Assembly (NCBI GenBank): GCA_027352645.1
Contig: DAIEIL010000006.1
Coordinates: 1 to 25,844 of the forward strand
DNA length: 25,844 nt
From: Rhodobiaceae bacterium
GTDB taxonomy: Bacteria; Pseudomonadota; Alphaproteobacteria; Parvibaculales; Parvibaculaceae
Direction: 5' to 3'
Below, piece after piece: positions 7,551 through 14,911 of this stretch. The notes under the pieces were generated by a model. That model did no database searches and was not told where the DNA came from. It saw only the letters and a list, made by a program, of their open reading frames with translations. Numbering within the stretch: position 1 is the stretch's first letter; each line of letters opens with the position of its first letter. The translations under genes and the position numbers were made by a program.

Positions 7551-7594
7551 CCCCACCGGTCCTGAAACGCCGGTGGGGCTCGTCGTGTTTTATT
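7551..7594 (+). terminator. Rho-independent-type terminator after ubiD
   Basis: CCCCACCGG (7551-7559) and CCGGTGGGG (7570-7578) form a perfect 9-bp GC-rich stem with a 10-base loop, starting 25 bases after the ubiD stop. A T-rich stretch (TGTTTTATTCT) follows about 7 bases later. This is the best terminator in the window. Confidence 0.8.
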
Positions 7595-7658
7595 CTGTAT
7601 AGGGAATATTCGTTTTTTATTTGCATCACACAAAATCCGTTCCATCGCGGGACTGCGA

Positions 7659-7680
7659 CAAAATTTCCATGTGAATTTTG
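7659..7680. promoter_or_regulatory. Inverted repeat upstream of the LapG-like lipoprotein gene (candidate operator)
   Basis: CAAAATT (7659-7665) and AATTTTG (7674-7680) are a perfect 7-bp dyad with an 8-base spacer. It lies in an AT-rich gap about 100 bases before the ATG at 7780. A related half-site AATTTTGAAG occurs at about 7750, closer to the gene. The arrangement could be a repressor or activator site. TTGGCG (7699-7704) and ATTATT (7722-7727), 17 bases apart, are a weak promoter match between the two. Confidence 0.35.
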
Positions 7681-7779
7681 CAAGATTCGTATGGTGAATT
7701 GGCGGCTCGCTAATCTCCTCCATTATTTTTCGCGTAAGAAGGCGCGGCAAATTTTGAAGCGCGATATCCGGAGTGATTG

Positions 7780-8517
7780 ATGAGTGGCGTTTGGTGGAAA
7801 CGCATCGTGGGCGGGGTGTTCCTCGCTTCGATGCTGACGGGTTGCAGTGGCGTAAACGGCGAGGCTCATCAGGATTCCGGACGCGGTGTGATGCTCTCCT
7901 CCTACATGCCCGCGGGACAGCAGGTGGTGCCGCCTTTCGGCTTCATCGACTTCTGCCTGCGCAGTGAGAAGGATTGCGAGGTCGGCACGAACGAGCCCGC
8001 CACGCCTTTGCTCACACCCAGGCGCTGGTCGGAACTCGACGCGGTGAACGATTATGTCAACCGGCTGCCTCAGATCGCCGATGAAGACAATTATCAGCGC
8101 AGCGAATACTGGACCTATCCAAACGAGCGCGGCGGCGACTGCGAAGACCTCGCGCTGCTGAAGCGCAAGATGCTGATCGAACGCGGCTGGCCCGCCAGCG
8201 CTGTTCTCATCGCAACGGTCGAACAGTGGAATGGAGCCTACCATTCGGTCCTGATCGTCGAGACGGATCGCGGTGAATTCGTACTCGACAATCTGAAGCG
8301 GGAAATCGTCGGGTGGCAGGACGCGCCCTATGTCTGGAAGAAGCGGCAGTCGCGCGAGCGCGCCCATATCTGGGTCGATCTTGATCGCAGCACGTTCAGG
8401 TCTGCCGTGAACGACACGCTGCCGCCCCTTGGCGAGACGCCGCCCTTCATTGTCGCCGCCCGCAAGATCGCGCAGCCGGTGGCGGGCACGGGCACAGGCG
8501 CTGTCTACACGCGCTGA
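7780..8517 (+). CDS. Transglutaminase-like cysteine peptidase lipoprotein (BTLCP / peptidase C93, LapG-like)
   Basis: A 245-residue exported lipoprotein. Residues 1-22 form a lipoprotein signal with lipobox LTGC (C22). The catalytic triad of the bacterial transglutaminase-like cysteine proteinase family is present: C121 in RGGDCEDLALLK, H155 in GAYHSVLIVE and D170 in FVLDNLK. The best-known member, LapG, is a periplasmic protease that cuts biofilm adhesins, but LapG is usually not lipidated, and no lapD or adhesin gene is nearby. I chose ATG 7780 because GGAG sits 6 bases upstream; a TTG at 7777 is also possible. It stands alone after the ubiD terminator and converges on terC. The target protein is unknown. 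Confidence 0.85.
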   Translation: MSGVWWKRIVGGVFLASMLTGCSGVNGEAHQDSGRGVMLSSYMPAGQQVVPPFGFIDFCLRSEKDCEVGTNEPATPLLTPRRWSELDAVNDYVNRLPQIADEDNYQRSEYWTYPNERGGDCEDLALLKRKMLIERGWPASAVLIATVEQWNGAYHSVLIVETDRGEFVLDNLKREIVGWQDAPYVWKKRQSRERAHIWVDLDRSTFRSAVNDTLPPLGETPPFIVAARKIAQPVAGTGTGAVYTR

Positions 8518-8525
8518 AGCCTGTT

Positions 8526-9476
8526 TCAGGCCGCAGTCGCTCTCGTCTTCAGGAGAGAAACCAGAACGCCGGCCGCAAGCAATCCGAAGGTGACGCCAAG
8601 CGAGATCACGGCGGGCACCTTTTCGACGAACTCGGCATAGAAGATTTTTCCGCCGATGAAGACCAGCACCGCCGCCAGCGCATATTTGAGATAGGCGAAG
8701 CGGTGGATGACGGCGGCGAGCGCGAAGTAAAGCGCGCGCAGGCCGAGGATCGCGAAGATATTGCTCGTATAGACGATGAATGGGTCCTGCGTGATCGCGA
8801 AGACCGCGGGCACGCTATCCACGGCGAAGACGAGGTCCGTGAACTCGATCAGGACCAGCGCAAGGAGAAGCGGCGTTCCGTGGCGCACCACGCGACCGCT
8901 CTTGTCATGGTTCGCCCAGACCCAGAAATCATGCCCGTGGAGCTTGTCCGTGATGCGGATATGGCGGCGGAGGAACTTGACCAGCGGCTGCTGATCGATC
9001 GGCCGTTCGTGCTCTTCGGCAAAGGCCATGCGGATGCCGGTGATGACCAGGAAAGCGCCGAAGACATAGAGTACCCAGTGGAACTCGGCGATCAGCGCCG
9101 CGCCGAGGCCGATCATCGCGCCACGCAGCACGATCACACCCAAAATGCCCCAGAAGAGCACGCGATGCTGATAGAGGCGTGGAATGGCGAAGGCGCTGAA
9201 GATCAGGGAAATGACGAAGACATTGTCGAGGGAAAGCGATTTCTCGACAAAGAAGCCGGTGAAGAAATCGAGCCCATGTTCCGCGCCCAGGATTTGCCAG
9301 ACGCCCGTGCCGAACAGGCAGGCGATGGTGATATAGCCCGCCGATAGCCAGAGGCTTTCGCGGACGCCGATTTCCCTGTCTTCCTTATGAAGAACGCCAA
9401 GATCGAAGGCGAGAAGTCCGGCGACGATCGCTGCAAAGGCGCCCCAGGCCCAGATGGGGGTGCCGAAGAGTTCCAT
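8526..9476 (-). CDS. TerC family integral membrane protein
   Basis: A 316-residue protein with about nine hydrophobic segments. The TerC/Alx family motifs are clear: EKSLSLDNVFVISLIF and FTDLVFAVDSVPAVFAI, each carrying the conserved Asp residues that sit in the membrane, and the basic loop HIRITDKLHGHDFW between them. Members are linked to tellurite resistance and, for Alx/MeeF/YceF-type proteins, manganese export. I chose ATG 9476 (MELFGTPIWAWG) with GAGG 5 bases upstream; the open frame runs to 9626 but the extra residues lack membrane character and homologues begin like this one. It lies 146 bases downstream of yceI on the same strand. Confidence 0.92.
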   Translation of the reverse strand: MELFGTPIWAWGAFAAIVAGLLAFDLGVLHKEDREIGVRESLWLSAGYITIACLFGTGVWQILGAEHGLDFFTGFFVEKSLSLDNVFVISLIFSAFAIPRLYQHRVLFWGILGVIVLRGAMIGLGAALIAEFHWVLYVFGAFLVITGIRMAFAEEHERPIDQQPLVKFLRRHIRITDKLHGHDFWVWANHDKSGRVVRHGTPLLLALVLIEFTDLVFAVDSVPAVFAITQDPFIVYTSNIFAILGLRALYFALAAVIHRFAYLKYALAAVLVFIGGKIFYAEFVEKVPAVISLGVTFGLLAAGVLVSLLKTRATAA

Positions 9477-9622
9477 GAAGACCTCGGGTCCAACGCGCCG
9501 CGGCAGCGCAGACATGCACAGGTCCGACATCGCGATGGACGCCTCCATCGCCAGAGGGGCCCGGACCACCTCGAACCATTCTAAATTGGGAGGCGTCCGG
9601 CGAAGTTCAAGACGCGCAGGCC
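9477..9622 (-). other. Leader between yceI and terC
   Basis: This 146-base gap could hold a separate promoter for terC. TAGAAT (minus strand, about 9580-9585) is a good -10 match, but the nearest TTGAAC is 21 bases upstream, too far for a standard promoter. I looked for the manganese riboswitch (yybP-ykoY) often found before alx/terC genes and did not recognise its conserved core. Confidence 0.25.
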
Positions 9623-10255
9623 TCACGACGCCTTCTTGATGAACTCCGCCTGGATCGAAACATGAACGTCATTGCCGACCGCCGGCCACCAGGCATTGAG
9701 CCCCCAATCCGCGCGGTTGAAACTGCCGGTGGCGGAAAATCCCAGCGTATCGTCGCCGGTCAGCGGATCGGGCGCTGCGCCGTTGAAGGTAACCACCAGC
9801 GTGACCGGCCTTGTCTTGCCATGCATCGTCAGACTGCCGGTCATCTCGCCAGCCTTCTTGCCCGTGCGCTTCAGCGCGGTCGTCTCAAAGGTGATATCGG
9901 GATAGCGCCCGGCATCGAGGAGATCCTTACCCGCGATCATCTTGTCGAGATCCGCCACATTCGTATCGACACTCGCTGCCTTGACGGTCACGCGGAGCTT
10001 GCTCGTCTCGGGCGTCGCCGGTGCGGCGTCGAGAACCGCCTCGACCTTGTCGAAACGCGCGACGAAGCGCGAATAGGCGAAATGATCGACATCGAAAATG
10101 AGGCTCGAATGACGCGGATCGAGGCGATAGGTGCCGGGCTTTGCCGCCACCGGATCGTCCTTCACCTCATGCGTGGCAACGCGCAGCGCTACGCAGGCGC
10201 CGAGCAGGAGAGCGCCCGCGACGACGAGCGCGATATGAGCGAATTGGCGCTTCAC
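9623..10255 (-). CDS. YceI family lipoprotein
   Basis: A 210-residue exported protein. The N-terminus is a lipoprotein signal with LGAC (C21). The body has the YceI lipocalin-like pattern: YRLDPRHSSLIFDVDHFAYS, FDKVEAVLD, KDLLDAGRYPDITFET, GSLTMHGKTRPVTLVV and FNRADWGLNAW. YceI proteins bind polyprenoid or quinone-like molecules in a barrel. The start is GTG at 10255 and overlaps the stop of the upstream yceI by 4 bases (GTGA), with GAGGAAG as ribosome-binding site. It is the last gene of a b561-yceI-yceI unit. Unlike its partner it is lipid-anchored, so the two probably act at different places in the periplasm. Confidence 0.9.
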   Translation of the reverse strand: MKRQFAHIALVVAGALLLGACVALRVATHEVKDDPVAAKPGTYRLDPRHSSLIFDVDHFAYSRFVARFDKVEAVLDAAPATPETSKLRVTVKAASVDTNVADLDKMIAGKDLLDAGRYPDITFETTALKRTGKKAGEMTGSLTMHGKTRPVTLVVTFNGAAPDPLTGDDTLGFSATGSFNRADWGLNAWWPAVGNDVHVSIQAEFIKKAS

Positions 10256-10830
10256 TTCTTCCTCGTTGCCGTGAGATCGATCTTCACCTTGACATCGGGC
10301 CCGGCGACATCGGCCGAGGAGAGCTGATCGCCCGCGCCAACGCCGAAGGCGAGCCTTTGCAGCGTCGTCTCACCCACGGCATGCGCCGTATCGCCCTTGA
10401 TATCGAGCGTGAAGGGCAATTCCACCTTCTTCGTCACGCCCTTGAGCGTCAATGTTCCGTCGGCGACGTATTTGTCGCCACCTTGGTGCAGGAAGCTCGT
10501 CGCTTCGAAAATCGCCTTGGGGAAGTCCGCAACACCGAACCAGCCTTCCTGCGGCAGGTAGCTATCCTTCTGCTGGTCGCCGGTGATGCAAGCCCCCATG
10601 TCGATCGTGACTTTCACCGAGGAATGCGCAAGGTCCGACGGGTCGAAGGCAATCGCGGCATCGAATGTGCGGCAATGCCCGGTGAAGACATTGCCGCCCT
10701 GCAGCCCTTCCCAGGAAATCGCCGCCGGATTTTTCTCCGCGTCCCAGCGCGTTGCAGCCCCTGCAGGAGTGGCCGCGACATTTATCAACGCAGTCGCCAG
10801 CGCGAGCGATCTGAGGAAATGGGTCATCAT
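10252..10830 (-). CDS. YceI family periplasmic protein
   Basis: A 192-residue protein with a Sec signal peptide (residues 1-25, cleaved near PAGA/AT). The mature part is a YceI-type barrel: VFTGHCRTFDAAIAFDP, SYLPQEGWFGVADFPKAIF, ADGTLTLKGVTKKVELPF and QRLAFGVGAGD. Two cysteines (GHC and GAC) could form a disulphide. The frame is open for another 322 codons upstream, but that part is antisense to b561 and the macro gene. ATG 10830 has AGGAG 5 bases upstream and forms an ATGA overlap with the b561 stop, so the pair is translationally coupled. A role in quinone or isoprenoid handling together with cytochrome b561 is inferred from the coupling. Confidence 0.9.
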   Translation of the reverse strand: MMTHFLRSLALATALINVAATPAGAATRWDAEKNPAAISWEGLQGGNVFTGHCRTFDAAIAFDPSDLAHSSVKVTIDMGACITGDQQKDSYLPQEGWFGVADFPKAIFEATSFLHQGGDKYVADGTLTLKGVTKKVELPFTLDIKGDTAHAVGETTLQRLAFGVGAGDQLSSADVAGPDVKVKIDLTATRKK

Positions 10831-11426
10831 CCTGGCTCCTTGCCGCGCGCGAAAAGCGCTTTCGTGGGAAGCATACGCTTCAGCACATCGTCGCCGAGCC
10901 AGAAATGATGGCGGAGCGCCGCGCCCGCATGGAGGACGACCAGCGCGATACCGCTCCAGGCGAGCAGCGCATGAACCAGTTCCGCCCGATGCTCGATGAC
11001 TGCCTTGTCGGCCCGCGCTGCGATGAAGTCGATATGAGGGAGTTTCACGATCCCGTAGAGGATCGTCGGAATGCCGAGCGGCGAGGCCGACACGATGACC
11101 CAGCCCGTCAATGGCATCGTGATGAGGATCGCATAGAGCCCCCAATGGGCGAGCCGCGCACCCAGGCGTTCGAACGCCGTCAACGTCGCTGGCAGAGGCG
11201 GCACCACGCCGCTCAGGCGCCAGAAGAGCCGCAGCACCACCAGCGCGAAGATCGTGACACCGATCGACTTGTGGATCTGATAAAGCGGAAACTTGAGCGG
11301 ATGTGTCAGCGCCAGCGCCGTCATGGTGAGGCCGAGCGCAATCATCGCGAGAAAGAGCAGCGCAATCAGCCAATGCAGGGAGATGGCGACAAGGCCAAAG
11401 CGGGTCGCGCTGTTCCGAAGCTGCAT
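10827..11426 (-). CDS. Cytochrome b561 (diheme, quinol-linked)
   Basis: A 199-residue membrane protein with four hydrophobic segments. Family hallmarks are RFGLVAISLHWLIALLF (H18), PLYQIHKSIGV (H52), RLAHWGLYAILITMPLTGWV and HALLAWSGIALVVLHAGAALRHHF; the histidines of helices 1, 2 and 4 would hold two b-type hemes. Prokaryotic b561 (CybB type) passes electrons between quinol and partners such as superoxide. The ATG at 11426 has GAGGAG closely upstream, so the longer frame to 11489 is not needed. Its stop overlaps the first yceI start; this b561-yceI coupling is also seen in E. coli (yceJ-yceI). Confidence 0.93.
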   Translation of the reverse strand: MQLRNSATRFGLVAISLHWLIALLFLAMIALGLTMTALALTHPLKFPLYQIHKSIGVTIFALVVLRLFWRLSGVVPPLPATLTAFERLGARLAHWGLYAILITMPLTGWVIVSASPLGIPTILYGIVKLPHIDFIAARADKAVIEHRAELVHALLAWSGIALVVLHAGAALRHHFWLGDDVLKRMLPTKALFARGKEPG

Positions 11427-11533
11427 GGCACTCCTCGGCCCCCAGGGACCAGACAAGGCAGCATGCGCCCGGAGGGCGGAACGCCGCAATGTGCATCCGG
11501 GTCACAAATGCGTGAAACGAGAATTCCGCGGCC

Positions 11534-12052
11534 TCACGCCTCCAGCGCGGCCCTGAGCGGACCCGCCGCCGGTTCATCGAAGGCGACCAGCACGACACGG
11601 CGTGGCCATTCATGCGTCGCCAGATGCGCCCTGATCGCGCCCACCGCTGCCGTGGCAGCTTCGGACGGCGGATATCCGTAAATGCCGGTCGAGATCGCCG
11701 GAAAGGCAACGCTCTCGAACTTCCGTTCAGCCGCGATTGCCAGCGCCTGCGTGTAGCAGGAGGCGAGGAGCCTGGCCTCCCCGCGCCCGCCGCCATGCCA
11801 GACCGGCCCGACGCAGTGCAATATCCATTGGGCGGACAGGCCGTAACCGGATGTGAGCCTGCAATCTCCCGTCATGCAGCCGCGCAGGGCGCGGCATTCC
11901 TCCGCGAGCCCCGGCCCCGCCGCGCGGAAGATCGCGCCGCAAACACCACCGCCCGGCGCCAGCGCCTCATTTGCTGCATTTGCGATGGCCGTCACCGGCA
12001 ACCGCGTAATGTCGCCAACATGGATTTCGATCCTCGCCTCTGCGGATGTCAT
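11534..12052 (-). CDS. Macro-domain protein (YmdB/MacroD-like fold)
   Basis: A 172-residue single macro domain that should bind ADP-ribose. Motifs are VGDITRLPVTAIANAANEAL, GGGVCGAI (residues 34-41), LTSGYGLSAQWILHCVGPVW and AFPAISTGIYGYP. In MacroD/YmdB hydrolases the glycine loop reads GGGGVDG, with the Asp helping catalysis; here the matching residue is Cys38. Hydrolysis of ADP-ribosyl-protein or O-acetyl-ADP-ribose may therefore be altered or lost, while ADP-ribose binding should remain. ATG 12052 has GAGG about 5 bases upstream. It lies 107 bases upstream of b561 on the same strand and may share a message with it, though a link in function is not obvious. Confidence 0.9.
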   Translation of the reverse strand: MTSAEARIEIHVGDITRLPVTAIANAANEALAPGGGVCGAIFRAAGPGLAEECRALRGCMTGDCRLTSGYGLSAQWILHCVGPVWHGGGRGEARLLASCYTQALAIAAERKFESVAFPAISTGIYGYPPSEAATAAVGAIRAHLATHEWPRRVVLVAFDEPAAGPLRAALEA

Positions 12053-12143
12053 ATGGACCTCGGCATGCTAGCGTCCCTGCGGCACAAGCGAATCACGCCA
12101 ATGCGTTGCGTATGGCGGAGCGTGATCACCATCGGAGGGCCTC

Positions 12144-12545
12144 ATGTTGAATTATTCGCTGGAGATCGTCGGCGTCTATGTCGGCCTCAATCTCCTCATC
12201 AACCTCTTTCTCGCTTATCGCGTTTCGGCGAACCGCGTCCGCTCCGACGTGATGACCGGCACGGGCGAGGACGAGAAGCTCTACAATGCGAACCGGGCCC
12301 ATGTGGTCAATGTCGAGTATACGCCGATTGCGCTGATCGGCCTCGTCACACTGCATCTTCTTTCGGCCTCGATCTATGTGATCCATCTCGCCGGCATTTG
12401 CCTGACGGTCGGCCGCCTCCTTCATGCGATCGGTCTGACCAGCGCGGCGCGCAAATCGACGCCGCCCCGCCTTGTCGGCACGGTACTGACCTGGGCGGGA
12501 CAGCTCATTTCCGGCGCCGCCTGCATCTATTACGCGCTGATGTAG
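12144..12545 (+). CDS. MAPEG family membrane protein
   Basis: A 133-residue protein with four hydrophobic segments. LYNANRAHVVNVEYTPIALIG, with the R-A-x-x-N-x-x-E-Y core, is the MAPEG signature, followed by GRLLHAIGLTS. MAPEG proteins are glutathione-dependent membrane enzymes or relatives (microsomal glutathione transferase, leukotriene C4 synthase); bacterial members are mostly uncharacterised, with detoxification the usual guess. GGAGGG lies a few bases before ATG 12144. It is divergent from the macro-domain gene across 91 bases and is followed by a hairpin before pmbA. Confidence 0.9.
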   Translation: MLNYSLEIVGVYVGLNLLINLFLAYRVSANRVRSDVMTGTGEDEKLYNANRAHVVNVEYTPIALIGLVTLHLLSASIYVIHLAGICLTVGRLLHAIGLTSAARKSTPPRLVGTVLTWAGQLISGAACIYYALM

Positions 12546-12615
12546 GCGCGCGGGGCGTCGCCCGCGTCGCTTCGCCCGGCCCCTACCCCCAATCCCCACC
12601 CCTTGTCTTTTCGCT

Positions 12616-12650
12616 GAGGGCCTCGATCTATATAAGGGTCGAGGCCCTTT
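12616..12650 (+). terminator. Hairpin between MAPEG gene and pmbA with a TATATAAG loop
   Basis: AGGGCCTCGA (12617-12626) and TCGAGGCCCT (12639-12648) form a perfect 10-bp stem, extendable by U-G pairs, with a 12-base loop. Only TTT follows, so it is a weak intrinsic terminator at best. The loop contains TATATAAG (12629-12636), which also looks like a -10 box for pmbA 50 bases downstream. Confidence 0.45.
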
Positions 12651-12686
12651 GCATGCCGGGCCCGTCCCTCAACAGGAAACTCCTTC

Positions 12687-14060
12687 ATGGCCGAGACCAA
12701 GCCCGCCAACTCGCCGTCCGCTGACACGAGCGTCCTCGACGCCGCCGCCATGCTCGTCGAGCGCGCCCTGAAGGCGGGTGCGGAAGCGGCTGAAGCCATC
12801 GTCTTCGAGGGCCAATCGCTCGGCGTCTCCTGGCGTCTTGGCAAGCTTGAGGATGTCGAGCGTTCGGAAGGCCGCGATGTTGGCCTGCGCGTCTTCATGG
12901 GCAACCGGCAGGCCGTCGTCTCGACCACCGATCTTTCGGAACGCTCGCTCGCGCCTCTCGTCGAGCGCGTCGTCGCCATGGCGAAGGTCGCGCCGGAAGA
13001 TCCCTATGCCGGGCTAGCCGACCGCGAATTGCTCGCCCGCGACTTTCCCGATCTCGACATCGACGATCCGGTGACGCCGCCCGGCGCCGAAGCGCTCGCC
13101 GCCGCCGCCGCAGAGGCCGAGGAGGCCGCGCTGGCGATCAAAGGCGTTACCAATTCCGGCGGCGCGGGCGCGCAATGGGGCCGCTCCGGCATGGCGCTCG
13201 TCACCAGCGAAGGTTTCGCGGGCTCCTATGCGGGCACTTCCTTTTCCGTTTCCTGCTCGGTGATTGCGGGCGAAGGCACGGGCATGGAGCGCGACTATGA
13301 TTACTCCTCGGCGCGCCATCTCGCCGATCTGGAAGCGCCGGCGGCCATCGGCCGCTCGGCCGGCGAACGCGCCGTGCGGCGCCTCGATCCTCGCAAGGTG
13401 AAGTCGCAATCCGTGCCGATCGTCTTCGATCCACGTGTCTCGTCTGGCCTTGTCGGCCATTTCGTCAGCGCCATTTCAGGCGCCGCCATCGCGCGGAAAT
13501 CGAGCTTCCTGCAAAATGCGCTCGGCAAGCCGGTGTTCGCCTCCGGCATCGAGATTGTCGACGATCCGCACAGGAAGCGCGGCCTTCGCTCCAAACCCTT
13601 CGACGGCGAAGGCGTGGCGAACCGCATGATGAAACTCATCGACGACGGTGTGCTGACGACCTGGCTTCTGGACACGTCCTCCGCCCGCCAGCTCGGCCTG
13701 AAGAGCACGGGCCACGCGGCGCGCGGCACCGGCAGCCCGCCCTCTCCTTCCGTCACCAATCTGCACATGGGCCCGGGCAAGCTCACGCCCGAAGAACTCA
13801 TGGCGGACATCAAGGATGGTCTCTACATCACCGAGATGATCGGCATGGGCGTCAACGGCGTCACCGGCGATTACAGCCGCGGTGCCTCCGGTTTCTGGAT
13901 CGAGAACGGCAAGCTCGCCTTCCCGGTGAGCGAAATCACCGTCGCCGGCAATCTGAAGGACATGTTCCTCCACATCGTGCCCGCCAACGATCTCGTCTTC
14001 CGCTATGCCACCAACGCGCCCACCATTCGCGTCGAAGGAATGACAGTTGCAGGCACCTGA
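12687..14060 (+). CDS. pmbA: TldE/PmbA family metalloprotease subunit
   Basis: A 457-residue protein of normal TldE (PmbA) length. With TldD it forms a heterodimer that trims unfolded peptides, such as microcin B17 precursor and CcdA; TldD holds the zinc site and TldE is the partner. Matches include VSWRLGKLEDVERSEGRDVG near the N-terminus, PIVFDPRVSSGLVGHFVSAISG, SPSPSVTNLHMGPG, and TEMIGMGVNGVTGDYSRGASGFWIENG, the C-terminal glycine-rich block of the family. An Ala/Glu-rich linker occupies about residues 135-150. AGGAAA precedes ATG 12687. No tldD is in the window. The stop overlaps the next gene by 14 bases, so the two are co-transcribed. Confidence 0.93.
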   Translation: MAETKPANSPSADTSVLDAAAMLVERALKAGAEAAEAIVFEGQSLGVSWRLGKLEDVERSEGRDVGLRVFMGNRQAVVSTTDLSERSLAPLVERVVAMAKVAPEDPYAGLADRELLARDFPDLDIDDPVTPPGAEALAAAAAEAEEAALAIKGVTNSGGAGAQWGRSGMALVTSEGFAGSYAGTSFSVSCSVIAGEGTGMERDYDYSSARHLADLEAPAAIGRSAGERAVRRLDPRKVKSQSVPIVFDPRVSSGLVGHFVSAISGAAIARKSSFLQNALGKPVFASGIEIVDDPHRKRGLRSKPFDGEGVANRMMKLIDDGVLTTWLLDTSSARQLGLKSTGHAARGTGSPPSPSVTNLHMGPGKLTPEELMADIKDGLYITEMIGMGVNGVTGDYSRGASGFWIENGKLAFPVSEITVAGNLKDMFLHIVPANDLVFRYATNAPTIRVEGMTVAGT

Positions 14061-14859
14061 TACGCTTCCCTCCCGCGCCGAAGATCGCGATCTGATGGTC
14101 AACGCCGTGCGCGAGGCGGGCGCGCTGGCGCTCACTTTCTATCAGACCGAACTCAAGAAATGGATGAAGCTCGGCGACAGCATCGTCACCGAGGCCGACA
14201 TCGCCGTGAACGATCTTCTCGAAAAGCGCCTCGCCGCGACGCGGCCCGATTATGGCTGGCTGTCGGAAGAAACCGAGGATGACCCCGCTCGCCTCAAGCG
14301 CTCGCGCGTCTGGGTCGTCGATCCTATCGACGGCACCCGCGCCTTTGCCAAGGGCAAGCCGCATTTCGTGCTCTCGGTCGCGCTGGTCGAGGATGGCGAG
14401 CCGGTGATGGGCGTCCTCTTCAATCCGGCAACCGATGAATTTTTCGAGGCCGGGGTCGGAAGAGGCGCGACGCTGAACGGTGTCGCCATTTCAGTCAGCG
14501 CGCGCGCCGAGATCGAAGGCTGCCGCATGGCGGCACATGGCGCCATGTTCAAGCATCCCGCCTGGCCCGCCCCCTGGCCCGACATGGAAATCATCGAGCG
14601 CAATTCGGTCGCCTACCGTATCGCGCTCGTCGCCTGCGGCGCGGCCGACGCGGCGCTGGCGCTCAGCGCCAAGAACGACTGGGATCTCGCCGCCGCCGAC
14701 CTCATCCTGCGCGAGGCGGGCGGGCGCTTCACCACCCATGACGGCAAGCCCTTTATCTACAATCGGGAAATACCCCGTCACCGCAGCCTCATCGCGGCAG
14801 GCCCCCGACTCTACGAGGCGCTTTACCGCCGCGTCGCCCAACTGCCACTACCATCCTGA
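14047..14859 (+). CDS. Inositol-monophosphatase family phosphatase (SuhB/CysQ-like)
   Basis: A 270-residue Mg2+-dependent, Li+-sensitive-type phosphatase. Metal ligands are visible: E74 in LSEET, D92 and D95 in VDPIDGTRAF, and the Asp of WDLAAADLILREAGG near the C-terminus. Possible substrates are inositol phosphates, 3'-phosphoadenosine phosphates (CysQ) or related sugar phosphates; I cannot decide which. The start is TTG at 14047, with GAAGGAA 6 bases upstream, inside the last codons of pmbA; the next in-frame ATG is at 14095. In many Rhizobiales this gene sits with DUF4170, DUF374, waaA and lpxK, so a role tied to envelope or lipid A metabolism is possible. Confidence 0.9.
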   Translation: MQAPDTLPSRAEDRDLMVNAVREAGALALTFYQTELKKWMKLGDSIVTEADIAVNDLLEKRLAATRPDYGWLSEETEDDPARLKRSRVWVVDPIDGTRAFAKGKPHFVLSVALVEDGEPVMGVLFNPATDEFFEAGVGRGATLNGVAISVSARAEIEGCRMAAHGAMFKHPAWPAPWPDMEIIERNSVAYRIALVACGAADAALALSAKNDWDLAAADLILREAGGRFTTHDGKPFIYNREIPRHRSLIAAGPRLYEALYRRVAQLPLPS

Positions 14860-14911
14860 ACGGCCCGTGCTAAACTCCGCGGCCTTAGTAACGGCCCGAG
14901 GTAGTGCGCGC

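Noticed and set aside
9477..9622. Manganese (yybP-ykoY) riboswitch before terC
   Set aside because: The conserved core segments of this riboswitch were not found on the minus strand.
11490..11506. CRP-like site upstream of cytochrome b561
   Set aside because: TGTG and CACA halves are present, but the spacing is one base too long and the inner bases do not fit.
10831..11796. 322-codon N-terminal extension of the first yceI gene
   Set aside because: The extension is in an alternative frame of the b561 and macro genes. A signal peptide and ribosome-binding site mark the start at 10830.
14859..14898. Direct repeat AACGGCCCG (14859-14867 and 14890-14898)
   Set aside because: It is a 9-base repeat of GC-rich sequence across a gene end. 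No third copy or attachment-site context was seen, so chance is likely.
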